Of a stretch of DNA of 16,217 nucleotides, positions 7,885 through 14,539 are shown piece after piece. Source of the DNA: JAVKFF01 sp040226215 (lineage in GTDB: Bacteria; Pseudomonadota; Alphaproteobacteria; DSM-16000; Inquilinaceae); contig JAVKFF010000118.1 of NCBI GenBank assembly GCA_040226215.1, positions 1-16,217 on the forward strand, given 5' to 3'. The notes beneath the pieces are model-generated. The model was not told where the DNA came from and did not search any database. It worked only from the letters and a program-made list of their open reading frames with translations. The position numbers and the translations under genes are program-made. Position 1 is the first letter of the stretch. The number at the start of each line of letters is the position of its first letter.

Positions 7885-8576
7885 CCAGGCGTCTCCCCAG
7901 GATCGTCCTGTGCGGTCTCGCGGCCCTGGCGCTCGCCGCCTGCGGCGCGTTCGAACAAGCGCCACAGGATGATGCCGGCCCCGGTGCCGCCGTGCGCGGC
8001 ATCGACGCCGAGGGACAGGAGGCGCGCGACCTCTATCTCCAGGTCGTGCTCGGCCTCCAGAACGAAAGCCGCTGGAACGCCTCGCTGGCCTATCTGGACG
8101 ACTACGATCTGCGCTATCCGGGGGACCCGTCGAGCCAGGTGCTGCGCGCCGACGCGCTCGCTGCGACGGGTGACACGGCAGCGGCCGAGGCGCTCTATCG
8201 CGGTCTGCTGGAAACCCGCTTCTCCCCGGCCGCCCATGCCGGGCTCGGCCAGTTGCGGGCGCTCGCCGGCGACTGGAACGGCGCGGTGGCGGGCTACGCC
8301 AACGCCGTGGCGCTCAGACCGAGCAATGCGCGCTTCCTCAACAATCTCGGCTACGCCCAGCTGCGCGCCGGCCGCCACCAGGAGGCGCTGTCGACGCTGT
8401 CGCGGGCCTTCGAGATCGATCAGAACCGAGACGGTATCCGCAACAACTACGCCATCGCCCTGCACCTGACCGGCCACCGGGCGGAATACGAACAGCTGAT
8501 CCGGTCTATCCAGGACCAGACGGAGCGCGACGCGGTTGCCGAACTGGTCGAGAACTGGTCCGGAAGCCAGAGCTGA
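7881..8576 (+). CDS. tadD: Tad lipoprotein TadD with TPR repeats
   Basis: TadD is an outer-membrane-associated TPR lipoprotein thought to act as pilotin-like support for the CpaC/RcpA secretin. The 231-residue product begins with a lipoprotein signal (MTRRLPRIVLCGLAALAL) and lipobox LAAC with lipidated Cys21. TPR-like helices follow from about residue 50 to 220. They include SSQVLRADALAATGDTAAAEALYRGLL in outline, the clear repeat FLNNLGYAQLRAGRHQEAL, and IRNNYAIALHLTGHRAEYEQ. Start and length fit the family. It overlaps the tadC stop by four bases and ends five bases before the TadG-like gene. No strong ribosome binding site is seen, so translation is probably coupled to tadC. Confidence 0.92.
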   Translation: MTRRLPRIVLCGLAALALAACGAFEQAPQDDAGPGAAVRGIDAEGQEARDLYLQVVLGLQNESRWNASLAYLDDYDLRYPGDPSSQVLRADALAATGDTAAAEALYRGLLETRFSPAAHAGLGQLRALAGDWNGAVAGYANAVALRPSNARFLNNLGYAQLRAGRHQEALSTLSRAFEIDQNRDGIRNNYAIALHLTGHRAEYEQLIRSIQDQTERDAVAELVENWSGSQS

Positions 8577-8580
8577 CACC

Positions 8581-10287
8581 ATGGCCTGGCGGATCTTCAT
8601 CGAGGCGCGACAGCGCGCCGGGACGGGCGATCCGGAACACGGCGCTATCGCCATCATTGCTGTGGCGATGATGTTCATCATCTTCGGGCTGCTGGCCCTG
8701 TCGGTCGACAGCGGCTTCCTGTTCATGCGCGAGCGCGACCTGCAGGCCTCCGTCGATGCCGCGGCCATGGCGGCGGTGACGGCGGCGGACGAGGACGAGG
8801 CTTTCGAGCGCGCCGAGACCTTGCTGGAGATCAACGGCATCGACGGCTACACCATCACCACGCTTGAACGCGGTGGCTACACCGCGGACGCCTCCCTGCC
8901 GGTCGGCGAGAGGTTCGACCCGAATGCCGCCGAGGTGAACGCCATACGCCTCGCCGTGGCGGTGGAGGAGCCCACCTTCTTCGCCCGCTTCTTCGGCGCG
9001 GGCGGCGAGCGGCGGCTGGCGGCGAGCGCGGTGGCGCACTCGGAGTCCATCGGCGGGCTCGCGGTCTCCGCGCCGCCGTTGACCATCGAGGTGGACATCG
9101 CCAACGCCCTGCTCAGCGGCCAGACCGATGCCGACATTGACCTCGACCTCAACGACTACGAGGCGCTGCGCCAGGTCCGCATCAACGTCTACGACATGCT
9201 CGACTCGATCGCCGACCAGCTCGGCCTCGACGACGCCACCTACGGCTCGATCGTCGGCGACCCGGTCGACCTCGCCATCTTCGCCACGGCGATGATGGAG
9301 GCGGTCGACGCCATCCCCGACGACCAGCTCACCGGCTGGGAGAGCCGCAGCCGCAGCGCCCTCGACGACTTCCGCGACGAGGTGGAGGACGAGGACGGCA
9401 GCGTCACGCTCTCCGACGTCATCGCCTTCGACAGTTCCGTGGGGCGCCGGCCGGTGGGCAGCGGCGGCAGCCTGACCGCGATCAACGTGCCGCTCTACAA
9501 CATGATGCTGATGAGCAATGCCGGCAGCTCCACCGCCTCGGTCAGCCTGGGGCCGGTGCTGGGTCTCGACAACGTGCTGGAGGAGAACATCTACTTCGCC
9601 ATGGGGGCGACGGCGGGCGAGCCGATGCTGGTGATCGGCGCGGCCGGGGCCAGCGTGCGCTCACCGGGCGTGCGCGTGTTGATCGAGACGCGCCTCCTGG
9701 CCAATCTCGGCAACGTCCTCGGCCTGCAAGCGATCACCCTGCCGGTGACCCTGGAACTCGGCGCCAGCGAGGCGGAGCTCGAGACCATCCGTTGCAGCAG
9801 CGATCCCGACGACGACGTGCTGGACGTCCGCGCCTCGGTCGGCATGTCCCGCCTGCTGATCAAGGACATCGACGCCGTCACGCTCGGCGACTTCTCGACC
9901 GGCCTGCCGACCGCCCCGGCGCAGATCGTGAACCTGCTCGGGCTCGGCGGCATCACGGCATCGGTCGACGCGGAGCTCACCAGCGCGACCGAGGTCGGTT
10001 TCGCGATCACCGGCGAGGAGATCGCGGAGCACGAGATCGTCACCGTGGTCGGCGACACCATGCGCGGCAATCTGGTCTCGAATGCCCAGCGCTCGATCGA
10101 CATCGATATCAACCTGCTGGGAATCGGCGGCAACGTGCCCAACGGAATCCGCGGACTGATCAACGGCACCCTGGCCCAGATCAACCAGGATCTCGACGCC
10201 ATCTACTCCGTGCTGCCGGGGGTTTCCATCGGCCGCATGGACCTGATGGGCCTGGGCGCGACCTGCCGCACCACGCTGGTGCAGTAG
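8581..10287 (+). CDS. tadG: TadG-like pilus protein
   Basis: TadG-family proteins are membrane-anchored Tad minor components with a large periplasmic part. The 568-residue product has a single N-terminal hydrophobic helix (GAIAIIAVAMMFIIFGLLAL, about 21-40) followed by VDSGFLFMRERDLQASVDAAAMAA, the TadG N-terminal pattern. The long remainder is predicted extracytoplasmic and rich in beta-prone, Asp-rich segments. It contains only two cysteines, Cys405 and Cys562, the latter close to the C-terminus, so one disulfide is plausible. I see no clear von Willebrand MIDAS motif (DxSxS) typical of some TadG proteins. The frame is open into tadD; the ATG at 8581 is chosen because it follows the tadD stop by four bases. 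GGAAG at 8562-8566 is rather distant (14 bases). The name is based on the N-terminus and operon position. Confidence 0.85.
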   Translation: MAWRIFIEARQRAGTGDPEHGAIAIIAVAMMFIIFGLLALSVDSGFLFMRERDLQASVDAAAMAAVTAADEDEAFERAETLLEINGIDGYTITTLERGGYTADASLPVGERFDPNAAEVNAIRLAVAVEEPTFFARFFGAGGERRLAASAVAHSESIGGLAVSAPPLTIEVDIANALLSGQTDADIDLDLNDYEALRQVRINVYDMLDSIADQLGLDDATYGSIVGDPVDLAIFATAMMEAVDAIPDDQLTGWESRSRSALDDFRDEVEDEDGSVTLSDVIAFDSSVGRRPVGSGGSLTAINVPLYNMMLMSNAGSSTASVSLGPVLGLDNVLEENIYFAMGATAGEPMLVIGAAGASVRSPGVRVLIETRLLANLGNVLGLQAITLPVTLELGASEAELETIRCSSDPDDDVLDVRASVGMSRLLIKDIDAVTLGDFSTGLPTAPAQIVNLLGLGGITASVDAELTSATEVGFAITGEEIAEHEIVTVVGDTMRGNLVSNAQRSIDIDINLLGIGGNVPNGIRGLINGTLAQINQDLDAIYSVLPGVSIGRMDLMGLGATCRTTLVQ

Positions 10288-10293
10288 GCGGCC

Positions 10294-11088
10294 TCAGCCG
10301 ATATCGAGGTCCACCAGCACCGGCGCGTGATCGGACGGCTTGGGCTCCCAGCCACGGGCCTCGCGGATGATCTCCGCGCCGCGCAAGGCCGGGCGCAGTT
10401 CCGGCGTCACCCAGATGTGGTCGAGGCGGCGGCCGCGATCGCTCTCCGACCAGTCGCGGGCGCGGTAGCTCCACCAGCTGTAGATCTTCTCCTCGGAGGG
10501 CACGAAGTGGCGCACCGCGTCGACCCAGCCGATGGACTGCTGCACCGCCGTCAGCTTGTCGACCTCGACCGGCGTGTGGCTGACCACCTTGAGCAGCTGC
10601 TTGTGCGACCAGACGTCGGTTTCCAGGGGCGCGATGTTCAGGTCGCCGACCATGATCAGCGGCCGCTCGGCGCGCACCTCGGGCCACCAGACCGCCAGCT
10701 CGTCGAGGAACTGCAGCTTGTGGGCGAACTTGTCGTTGATCGCCGGGTCCGGCTCGTCGCCGCCGGCGGGGATGTAGAAATTGTGCAGCAGCACGCCGCC
10801 CGGCAGCTCGGCGATCAGGTGGCGGCCGTCGGAGCGGCCGCACCAGTCGCGCTTCTCCCAGGACGGCAGGGGGAAGCGTGAGAGGATGGCCACGCCGTGA
10901 TAGCCCTTGAAGCCGTAGATCGCCTGGTGGGGATAGCCGGCCTCGGCCAGCGCCCGGGCCGGGAACTGGTCGTCCAGGCACTTGATCTCCTGCAGGCAGA
11001 TCACGTCGGGCCGGCGCTCGGCGATCAGCCGCAGCACGAGATCGAGGCGCAGGCGGACCGAATTGATGTTCCAGGTGGCAAGGCGCAC
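10294..11088 (-). CDS. xthA: Exodeoxyribonuclease III (AP endonuclease)
   Basis: Exonuclease III is a DNA repair enzyme that cleaves at abasic sites and removes nucleotides 3' to 5' from duplex DNA. The 264-residue product starts with the hallmark RLATWNINSVR (Asn7), has LQEIK with metal-binding Glu34, a YHGVAILSRFPL segment, and VGDLNIAP with the catalytic Asp and Asn. RRLDHIWVTPEL and the terminal SDHAPVL with the catalytic His follow. Length is normal. The start is a GTG (11086-11088), chosen because it gives the conserved N-terminus; a GGAGG at 11101-11105 is 12 bases away, a long spacing. It is convergent with tadG, separated by six bases. The dioxygenase gene lies 149 bp upstream on the same strand, with no functional link evident. 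Confidence 0.95.
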   Translation of the reverse strand: MRLATWNINSVRLRLDLVLRLIAERRPDVICLQEIKCLDDQFPARALAEAGYPHQAIYGFKGYHGVAILSRFPLPSWEKRDWCGRSDGRHLIAELPGGVLLHNFYIPAGGDEPDPAINDKFAHKLQFLDELAVWWPEVRAERPLIMVGDLNIAPLETDVWSHKQLLKVVSHTPVEVDKLTAVQQSIGWVDAVRHFVPSEEKIYSWWSYRARDWSESDRGRRLDHIWVTPELRPALRGAEIIREARGWEPKPSDHAPVLVDLDIG

Positions 11089-11237
11089 GGCTCGGGCGGT
11101 CCTCCGGCAAGGGATATCGTGGCCGCGAGGCGGGCGGAGAACCCGTGGGCCAGTGGAGGTAGTCTCACTAGACCAGCGGATGGGAGCCGGTCAATCGGCG
11201 CGGACCGGTCCTGTCGGTCCCCCGGCCGGACGGCCTG

Positions 11238-12290
11238 TCAGGCGTTGCCGCGGCGCTCGCGCCACAGGTCCAGTTTCTCCTGGACGGGCCGGTCCGAATA
11301 GCTGAACAGCACCAGATCGGCTTCCGCCTCGATGGTGAGCGGGTACCAGCTCGGCACCACGAAGATGTCCTTCGGACCGACGGCGAAGACCTCATCGCCG
11401 ACACCGGCTCGGCCGCTTCCCTCCACCACCGCATAGACGGTCGCGTCGGTCGACTGGTAGGCCTGCGTGGTGAAGCCCTTGGGCACCAGCTGCAGCTGGG
11501 TGCCGATGGTCGGCATCGCCCAGTCGCCGGTGGCCGGGTTGATGTAGCGCATCCGAAGGCCGTGATAGGGGTCGAGGTCCTGGTTGTGGCGCAGCGTCTC
11601 CAGCACCTCGCGGCTGCGCTCGTAGGGATAGTTGAAGACGGGGCTGGACTTGCGGGTCGGCTTCCAGTCGACCGGCAGCAGGCCGTGGCCATAGCGCATC
11701 GGCGCGTCGCCGACCGGCCGGCCGATCGGCTGCCGGTCCTCCGTCCACTTCTCGGAGAACGAGGCGTCGAGCAGCCGCACGATGGGGATGTCGAGGCCGT
11801 CCATCCAGACCATCGGCTGGTCGCTGTCATTGCCGTGGTCGTGCCAGGTCCAGGCGGGCGTGATCACGAAATCGCCCGGCCGCATGATCGTCTTCTCGCC
11901 GTCGACGGCGGTATAGGCGCCGTCGCCCTCGACCACGAAGCGCAGGGCCGACTGGGTGTGGCGATGCGCCGGCGCCACCTCGCCCGGCAGGATCAGCTGC
12001 AGCCCGGCATAGAGCGAGTGGGTGACCGAGGCCTGGCCGCGCAGGCCCGGATTCTCCAGGATCAGCACCCGGCGCTCGGCCTCCTTGGCGGTGATCAGTT
12101 CGCCCGCCTCCATCAGGTGGCGGCGTACCTCGGCGTATTTCCACATCACAGGCACGCAGGGCGTCACCGGTTCCGGCGTCACCAGGCTGTGCAGGCTCTC
12201 CCAGAGCGGGGCGAGATTGCCCGGCGCGATCTTGTCGTAATAGGCCTGACGGTCGCTGGCGACCGGCTTGGCGGCTGCTTCGGCGGACAT
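11238..12290 (-). CDS. gtdA: Gentisate 1,2-dioxygenase (cupin ring-cleavage enzyme)
   Basis: This enzyme opens the ring of gentisate (2,5-dihydroxybenzoate) with Fe(II) and O2 to give maleylpyruvate. The 350-residue product is a bicupin. The N-terminal cupin holds the metal motif PAHRHTQSALRFVVEG (His109, His111), with a third His from TPAWTWHDHGN (His150 or His152). The C-terminal cupin (about 250-340) has YAVVEGSGRAGVG without the metal His set. The MWKYAEVRRHLMEAGELI segment near residue 50 is typical of gentisate dioxygenases. Length fits. A good ribosome binding site, AGGGGAG at 12298-12304, lies seven bases before the ATG. The related 1-hydroxy-2-naphthoate and salicylate dioxygenases share this fold, so the exact substrate is an inference. 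No maleylpyruvate isomerase or hydrolase gene is adjacent. A divergent MarR gene probably regulates it. Confidence 0.92.
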   Translation of the reverse strand: MSAEAAAKPVASDRQAYYDKIAPGNLAPLWESLHSLVTPEPVTPCVPVMWKYAEVRRHLMEAGELITAKEAERRVLILENPGLRGQASVTHSLYAGLQLILPGEVAPAHRHTQSALRFVVEGDGAYTAVDGEKTIMRPGDFVITPAWTWHDHGNDSDQPMVWMDGLDIPIVRLLDASFSEKWTEDRQPIGRPVGDAPMRYGHGLLPVDWKPTRKSSPVFNYPYERSREVLETLRHNQDLDPYHGLRMRYINPATGDWAMPTIGTQLQLVPKGFTTQAYQSTDATVYAVVEGSGRAGVGDEVFAVGPKDIFVVPSWYPLTIEAEADLVLFSYSDRPVQEKLDLWRERRGNA

Positions 12291-12297
12291 GGCGTCG

Positions 12298-12304
12298 CTC
12301 CCCT
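12298..12304 (-). promoter_or_regulatory. Ribosome binding site for gentisate dioxygenase
   Basis: On the minus strand AGGGGAG precedes the ATG at 12288-12290 by seven bases. This is optimal spacing and fixes the start. Confidence 0.75.
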
Positions 12305-12389
12305 CTCCCCGGGCGCCGTCTCGGTCGAGCGTGCGCGGGGGTCGCCACCGGTCGGGCCACGATACGAAGGGGCTTGCGGCCGGCGGGAC

Positions 12390-12410
12390 ATTGTTCGTAC
12401 ATCAAACAAT
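12390..12410. promoter_or_regulatory. Putative MarR operator (ATTGTT-N9-AACAAT)
   Basis: A perfect 6-bp inverted repeat, ATTGTT at 12390-12395 and AACAAT at 12405-12410, is spaced by nine bases. It stands out as AT-rich in a GC-rich intergenic region. It partly overlaps an 8-bp palindrome, CAATATTG (12407-12414). The size and spacing suit a dimeric MarR repressor, and it covers the -10 box and likely start point of the dioxygenase promoter. Binding by the adjacent MarR protein is inferred. Confidence 0.6.
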
Positions 12411-12434
12411 ATTGCCGCGCCATGCCGGCTTCAA
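12406..12434 (-). promoter_or_regulatory. Putative promoter of the gentisate dioxygenase gene
   Basis: On the minus strand, TTGAAG (plus positions 12429-12434, 4/6 match to the sigma-70 -35 box) is followed after exactly 17 bases by TATTGT (12406-12411, 4/6 match to the -10 box). Transcription would start near 12399, giving a leader of about 110 bases. The -10 box lies within the putative operator. Confidence 0.45.
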
Positions 12435-12447
12435 GGGGCAAGCCGGC
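12424..12447. repeat. 8-bp inverted repeat over the dioxygenase -35 box
   Basis: GCCGGCTT (12424-12431) and AAGCCGGC (12440-12447) form a perfect dyad with an eight-base spacer. It overlaps the proposed -35 box. It may be a second protein-binding site, or a chance dyad in GC-rich DNA. Confidence 0.5.
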
Positions 12448-12480
12448 GGGGCGGCCGCGCGGCATGTCCATTGGGAGGGA

Positions 12481-12508
12481 TTGGCCTCCCCGGAAGCTGG
12501 GGTATGGT
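12481..12508 (+). promoter_or_regulatory. Possible promoter of the marR-family gene
   Basis: TTGGCC (12481-12486, 4/6) and TATGGT (12503-12508, 4/6) are separated by 16 bases on the plus strand, about 60 bases before the regulator start. TATGGT is repeated immediately, sharing one base (12508-12513). The match is only moderate. Confidence 0.3.
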
Positions 12509-12536
12509 ATGGTCCGAACGATGTCAGCCAACTCCC

Positions 12537-12560
12537 CGATTCTCCCGCCGATTCTCCCGC
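12537..12560 (+). repeat. Perfect 12-bp tandem duplication before the MarR start
   Basis: CGATTCTCCCGC occurs twice head to tail (12537-12548 and 12549-12560), ending 10 bases before the chosen ATG. The unit is a multiple of three and lies in the open frame of the regulator, where it would read as a duplicated Asp-Ser-Pro-Ala. Confidence 0.9.
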
Positions 12561-12570
12561 TGCCACGCCC

Positions 12571-13068
12571 ATGACCACGGTCCGGGACCAGCCGAAGGCC
12601 GGATCGGCACGGGCCCGGCGCAAACGCCAGCCGGTCGAGCTCGATCAAGCCTTCCTGCCGGGGCAGCTCGGCTACATGCTGCGGCGCGCCCAGATCGCCG
12701 CCTTTCAGGACTACGCCCGTCACGCCGGCGGCTTCGGCATCACGCCGGGGCAGTTCGGCGTGCTGGTGCTGATCGCCGCGAACGAAGGGTTGAGCCAGAC
12801 CGAGCTGGGCGAGGCGCTGGGCATCGACCGCTCGACCATGGTGGCGGTGATCGACAGGCTGGAGGCGCGGGGCATCGTGGTGCGCGCACCCTCGCCGCGC
12901 GACCGCCGATCCTACGCCTTGCGCCTCAGCGAGGCGGGACGGGCGCTGGTCGCCGAGATGCGGCCGGCGATCCAGGCGCATCAGGACAGCCTGGCCGGTC
13001 GGCTCGGCCCCGGCGAGGCGGACACCCTGCTGCGCCTGCTGGCCAAGCTCGCGCCCACTCCAGGCTGA
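12571..13068 (+). CDS. MarR-family transcriptional regulator
   Basis: MarR proteins are dimeric winged-helix regulators, usually repressors released by small aromatic ligands. The 165-residue product has a basic N-terminal tail (RARRKRQP), helices from about residue 28, and the helix-turn-helix LSQTELGEALGIDRSTMVAV starting at residue 74. The wing region follows with the family signature SPRDRRSYALRLSEAG, and then a C-terminal dimerisation helix. The frame is open upstream to 12268, but the ATG at 12571 gives the usual family length. No clear Shine-Dalgarno sequence precedes it. It is divergent from gentisate dioxygenase with a shared 280-bp control region, so control of that gene, perhaps with gentisate or a related aromatic acid as ligand, is a reasonable inference. 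Confidence 0.92.
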   Translation: MTTVRDQPKAGSARARRKRQPVELDQAFLPGQLGYMLRRAQIAAFQDYARHAGGFGITPGQFGVLVLIAANEGLSQTELGEALGIDRSTMVAVIDRLEARGIVVRAPSPRDRRSYALRLSEAGRALVAEMRPAIQAHQDSLAGRLGPGEADTLLRLLAKLAPTPG

Positions 13069-13085
13069 GACCGGCCCGTCAACCT

Positions 13086-13114
13086 TTGCCATGGGCTCGC
13101 CATGCGGGCATACC
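13086..13114 (+). promoter_or_regulatory. Weak candidate promoter for the 13190-15416 gene pair
   Basis: TTGCCA (13086-13091, 5/6 match to a -35 box) is followed after 17 bases by CATACC (13109-13114, only 3/6 match to a -10 box). It sits in the 121-bp gap between the MarR gene and the membrane-protein gene, the only place for a promoter specific to that pair. Confidence 0.25.
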
Positions 13115-13172
13115 ACCGTTAAGCTGCGGGAGCCGGGCGCGGGCGGCTGGCGACCTGGCCGGCGATAGCCCT

Positions 13173-13179
13173 GGAAGGA
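13173..13179 (+). promoter_or_regulatory. Ribosome binding site supporting the GTG start at 13190
   Basis: GGAAGGA ends ten bases before GTG 13190. The downstream in-frame ATGs at 13223 and 13253 have no comparable site, so this favours the GTG start, though the spacing is at the long end. Confidence 0.45.
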
Positions 13180-13189
13180 CCTGATCGGC

Positions 13190-14539
13190 GTGATCGACCG
13201 GCGCGATCGACCGGCGCGATTGATGGGCGCGATTGATGGGCGGGATGACGCGATGTCACGAGAACTCAGACTGGGGATCGCCGGCCTGCAGCCGTTGACC
13301 ACGGCGGCGCTGGCCGTCCTGGCCATCGCCTCGGGGATCTACACCTATATCGGCGTGCGTGGCTTGATCGAGGGCACCGGCCTGCTCGCCATCGGCGCCG
13401 CCCTGGCCTATTCCGGCGCCGTGTCGGTCGGCATCTTCGTCTTCTGGGAATACATCCTGCGCTTTCTGCCGCGCATGCGCACCGGCGGCCAGCGCCTGGG
13501 CATCGTCTTGTCGATGATCGCCGGCTCGCTGATGATCGTCGCCATGTCGAGCTGGCTGAACGCCGCCGCGCTGGCGGGCTCGGCCGCCGTCTCCCAGCAC
13601 CTCGCCTACACCATCGAGGCCTATCAGGAGCGCCTGGAGCAGGCCAACGAGAACGCCCAGGCCGCGCAGTCCCTGCTGCCCGACATCCGCATCGCCCAGC
13701 AGCGCTTCGAGGATCTCTCGATCCAGGAGCAGCAGGAGGGCACGCTGACCGGCACGGCCGGGCGCGGCACGGTGGTGCAGTATCTAGCCCAGATGAGCCG
13801 GCAACTGGCCACGCTGGGCGACGAGATCGAGACCTCGCGGCGGCGCATCGACAGCCTGTTCACCGAGGGTACGCGCCACCTCGCCCGCATGCGGGAGATC
13901 GTCTCGGCCTCCAGCCCGGTCGAACAGCGCTCGATCGCCTTCGCCAACGAGGCGGTGGCGCTGACCAGCGTCATCACCGAGATCTCCCAGACCTCCGTCG
14001 CGCCGGCGGTCCGGCGCCAGGCGGAGGACCTGGCGCGGTCCTTCATCGTGCCGGCGATCGCCGACGGTCAGGGCGGCCTCGCCGACCGCCAGGACCAGGT
14101 GCTGCGAGAGCTGCAACGCACCATCGACGAGACCGCGGTGATCCTGATCGGCGCCGCCGACGACATCCTCGACCGGCCGGCCGTGGAGCCGCTGCGCTTC
14201 ACGCCGCTGTCGCCGGCGGAGGCGGTGATCATGTATGCCGACGCCTTCGTGCCGAGCTGGGCCGGGGCCATCGCCATCGACCTGCTGCCGGTGGTCATCG
14301 TCTTCGTGCTGATGGTGGTCGAGGGCGCGATCCGGCGCCAGGACAGCGGCCTGCCCGTCGACGACACGCTGACATTGCGCGACATGCGCCTCGCCATGGA
14401 GGCCTATCGCCGGCTGCGCGAGAGCCATGACGACGACGGCGGGCGACGACCGACCGAGTCCGAGGCCGAGCCGGCGGAACCAGCCGATCCGCCGGCCAGC
14501 TTCCCGGCCCGGCGGCCGCCCACCAATGCCGCGGAGTAG
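13190..14539 (+). CDS. Unnamed four-helix membrane protein with long helical domain
   Basis: I do not recognise this gene. The 449-residue product (from the GTG) shows three hydrophobic helices at about 36-56, 64-90 and 103-124. A stretch of some 230 residues rich in Gln, Glu, Arg and Ala follows and looks helical or coiled-coil, for example YQERLEQANENAQAAQSLL and LGDEIETSRRRIDSLF. A fourth helix spans about 357-381 (AIAIDLLPVVIVFVLMVVEG), and the acidic, Pro-rich tail is hydrophilic. With a cytoplasmic N-terminus the helical domain would be periplasmic and the tail cytoplasmic. The layout loosely recalls DUF4407-type membrane proteins, but I cannot confirm that. Start is uncertain: GTG 13190 has a ribosome binding site, ATG 13253 lies after a 13-bp tandem repeat, and ATG 13223 is also in frame. 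The 3' end overlaps the next gene by 14 bases. Confidence 0.82.
   Translation: MIDRRDRPARLMGAIDGRDDAMSRELRLGIAGLQPLTTAALAVLAIASGIYTYIGVRGLIEGTGLLAIGAALAYSGAVSVGIFVFWEYILRFLPRMRTGGQRLGIVLSMIAGSLMIVAMSSWLNAAALAGSAAVSQHLAYTIEAYQERLEQANENAQAAQSLLPDIRIAQQRFEDLSIQEQQEGTLTGTAGRGTVVQYLAQMSRQLATLGDEIETSRRRIDSLFTEGTRHLARMREIVSASSPVEQRSIAFANEAVALTSVITEISQTSVAPAVRRQAEDLARSFIVPAIADGQGGLADRQDQVLRELQRTIDETAVILIGAADDILDRPAVEPLRFTPLSPAEAVIMYADAFVPSWAGAIAIDLLPVVIVFVLMVVEGAIRRQDSGLPVDDTLTLRDMRLAMEAYRRLRESHDDDGGRRPTESEAEPAEPADPPASFPARRPPTNAAE
13193..13244 (+). repeat. Four-copy 13-bp tandem repeat at the start of the membrane-protein gene
   Basis: ATCGACCGGCGCG occurs twice exactly (13193-13205, 13206-13218), followed by ATTGATGGGCGCG (13219-13231) and ATTGATGGGCGGG (13232-13244). 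A partial unit then runs to the ATG at 13253. The period is not a multiple of three, so a copy change would alter the frame between GTG 13190 and the downstream protein. Confidence 0.92.

Noticed and set aside
11202..11220. Hairpin GGACCG-N7-CGGTCC (and palindrome GGACCGGTCC) downstream of the dioxygenase as a terminator
   Set aside because: The stem is only six base pairs and neither strand has a T run after it; such dyads are common in GC-rich DNA.
12385..12413. Plus-strand promoter (GGGACA, 17 bases, AATATT) spanning the putative operator
   Set aside because: Both boxes match at 4/6, but it would give a leader of about 150 bases, and the AT-rich bases are better explained by the operator and minus-strand -10 box. 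Autoregulation of the MarR gene through this site remains possible.
12268..12570. N-terminal extension of the MarR regulator by 101 codons
   Set aside because: It would cross the dioxygenase promoter and operator and overlap the dioxygenase start; the sequence is not conserved-looking, and 165 residues is the normal MarR length.
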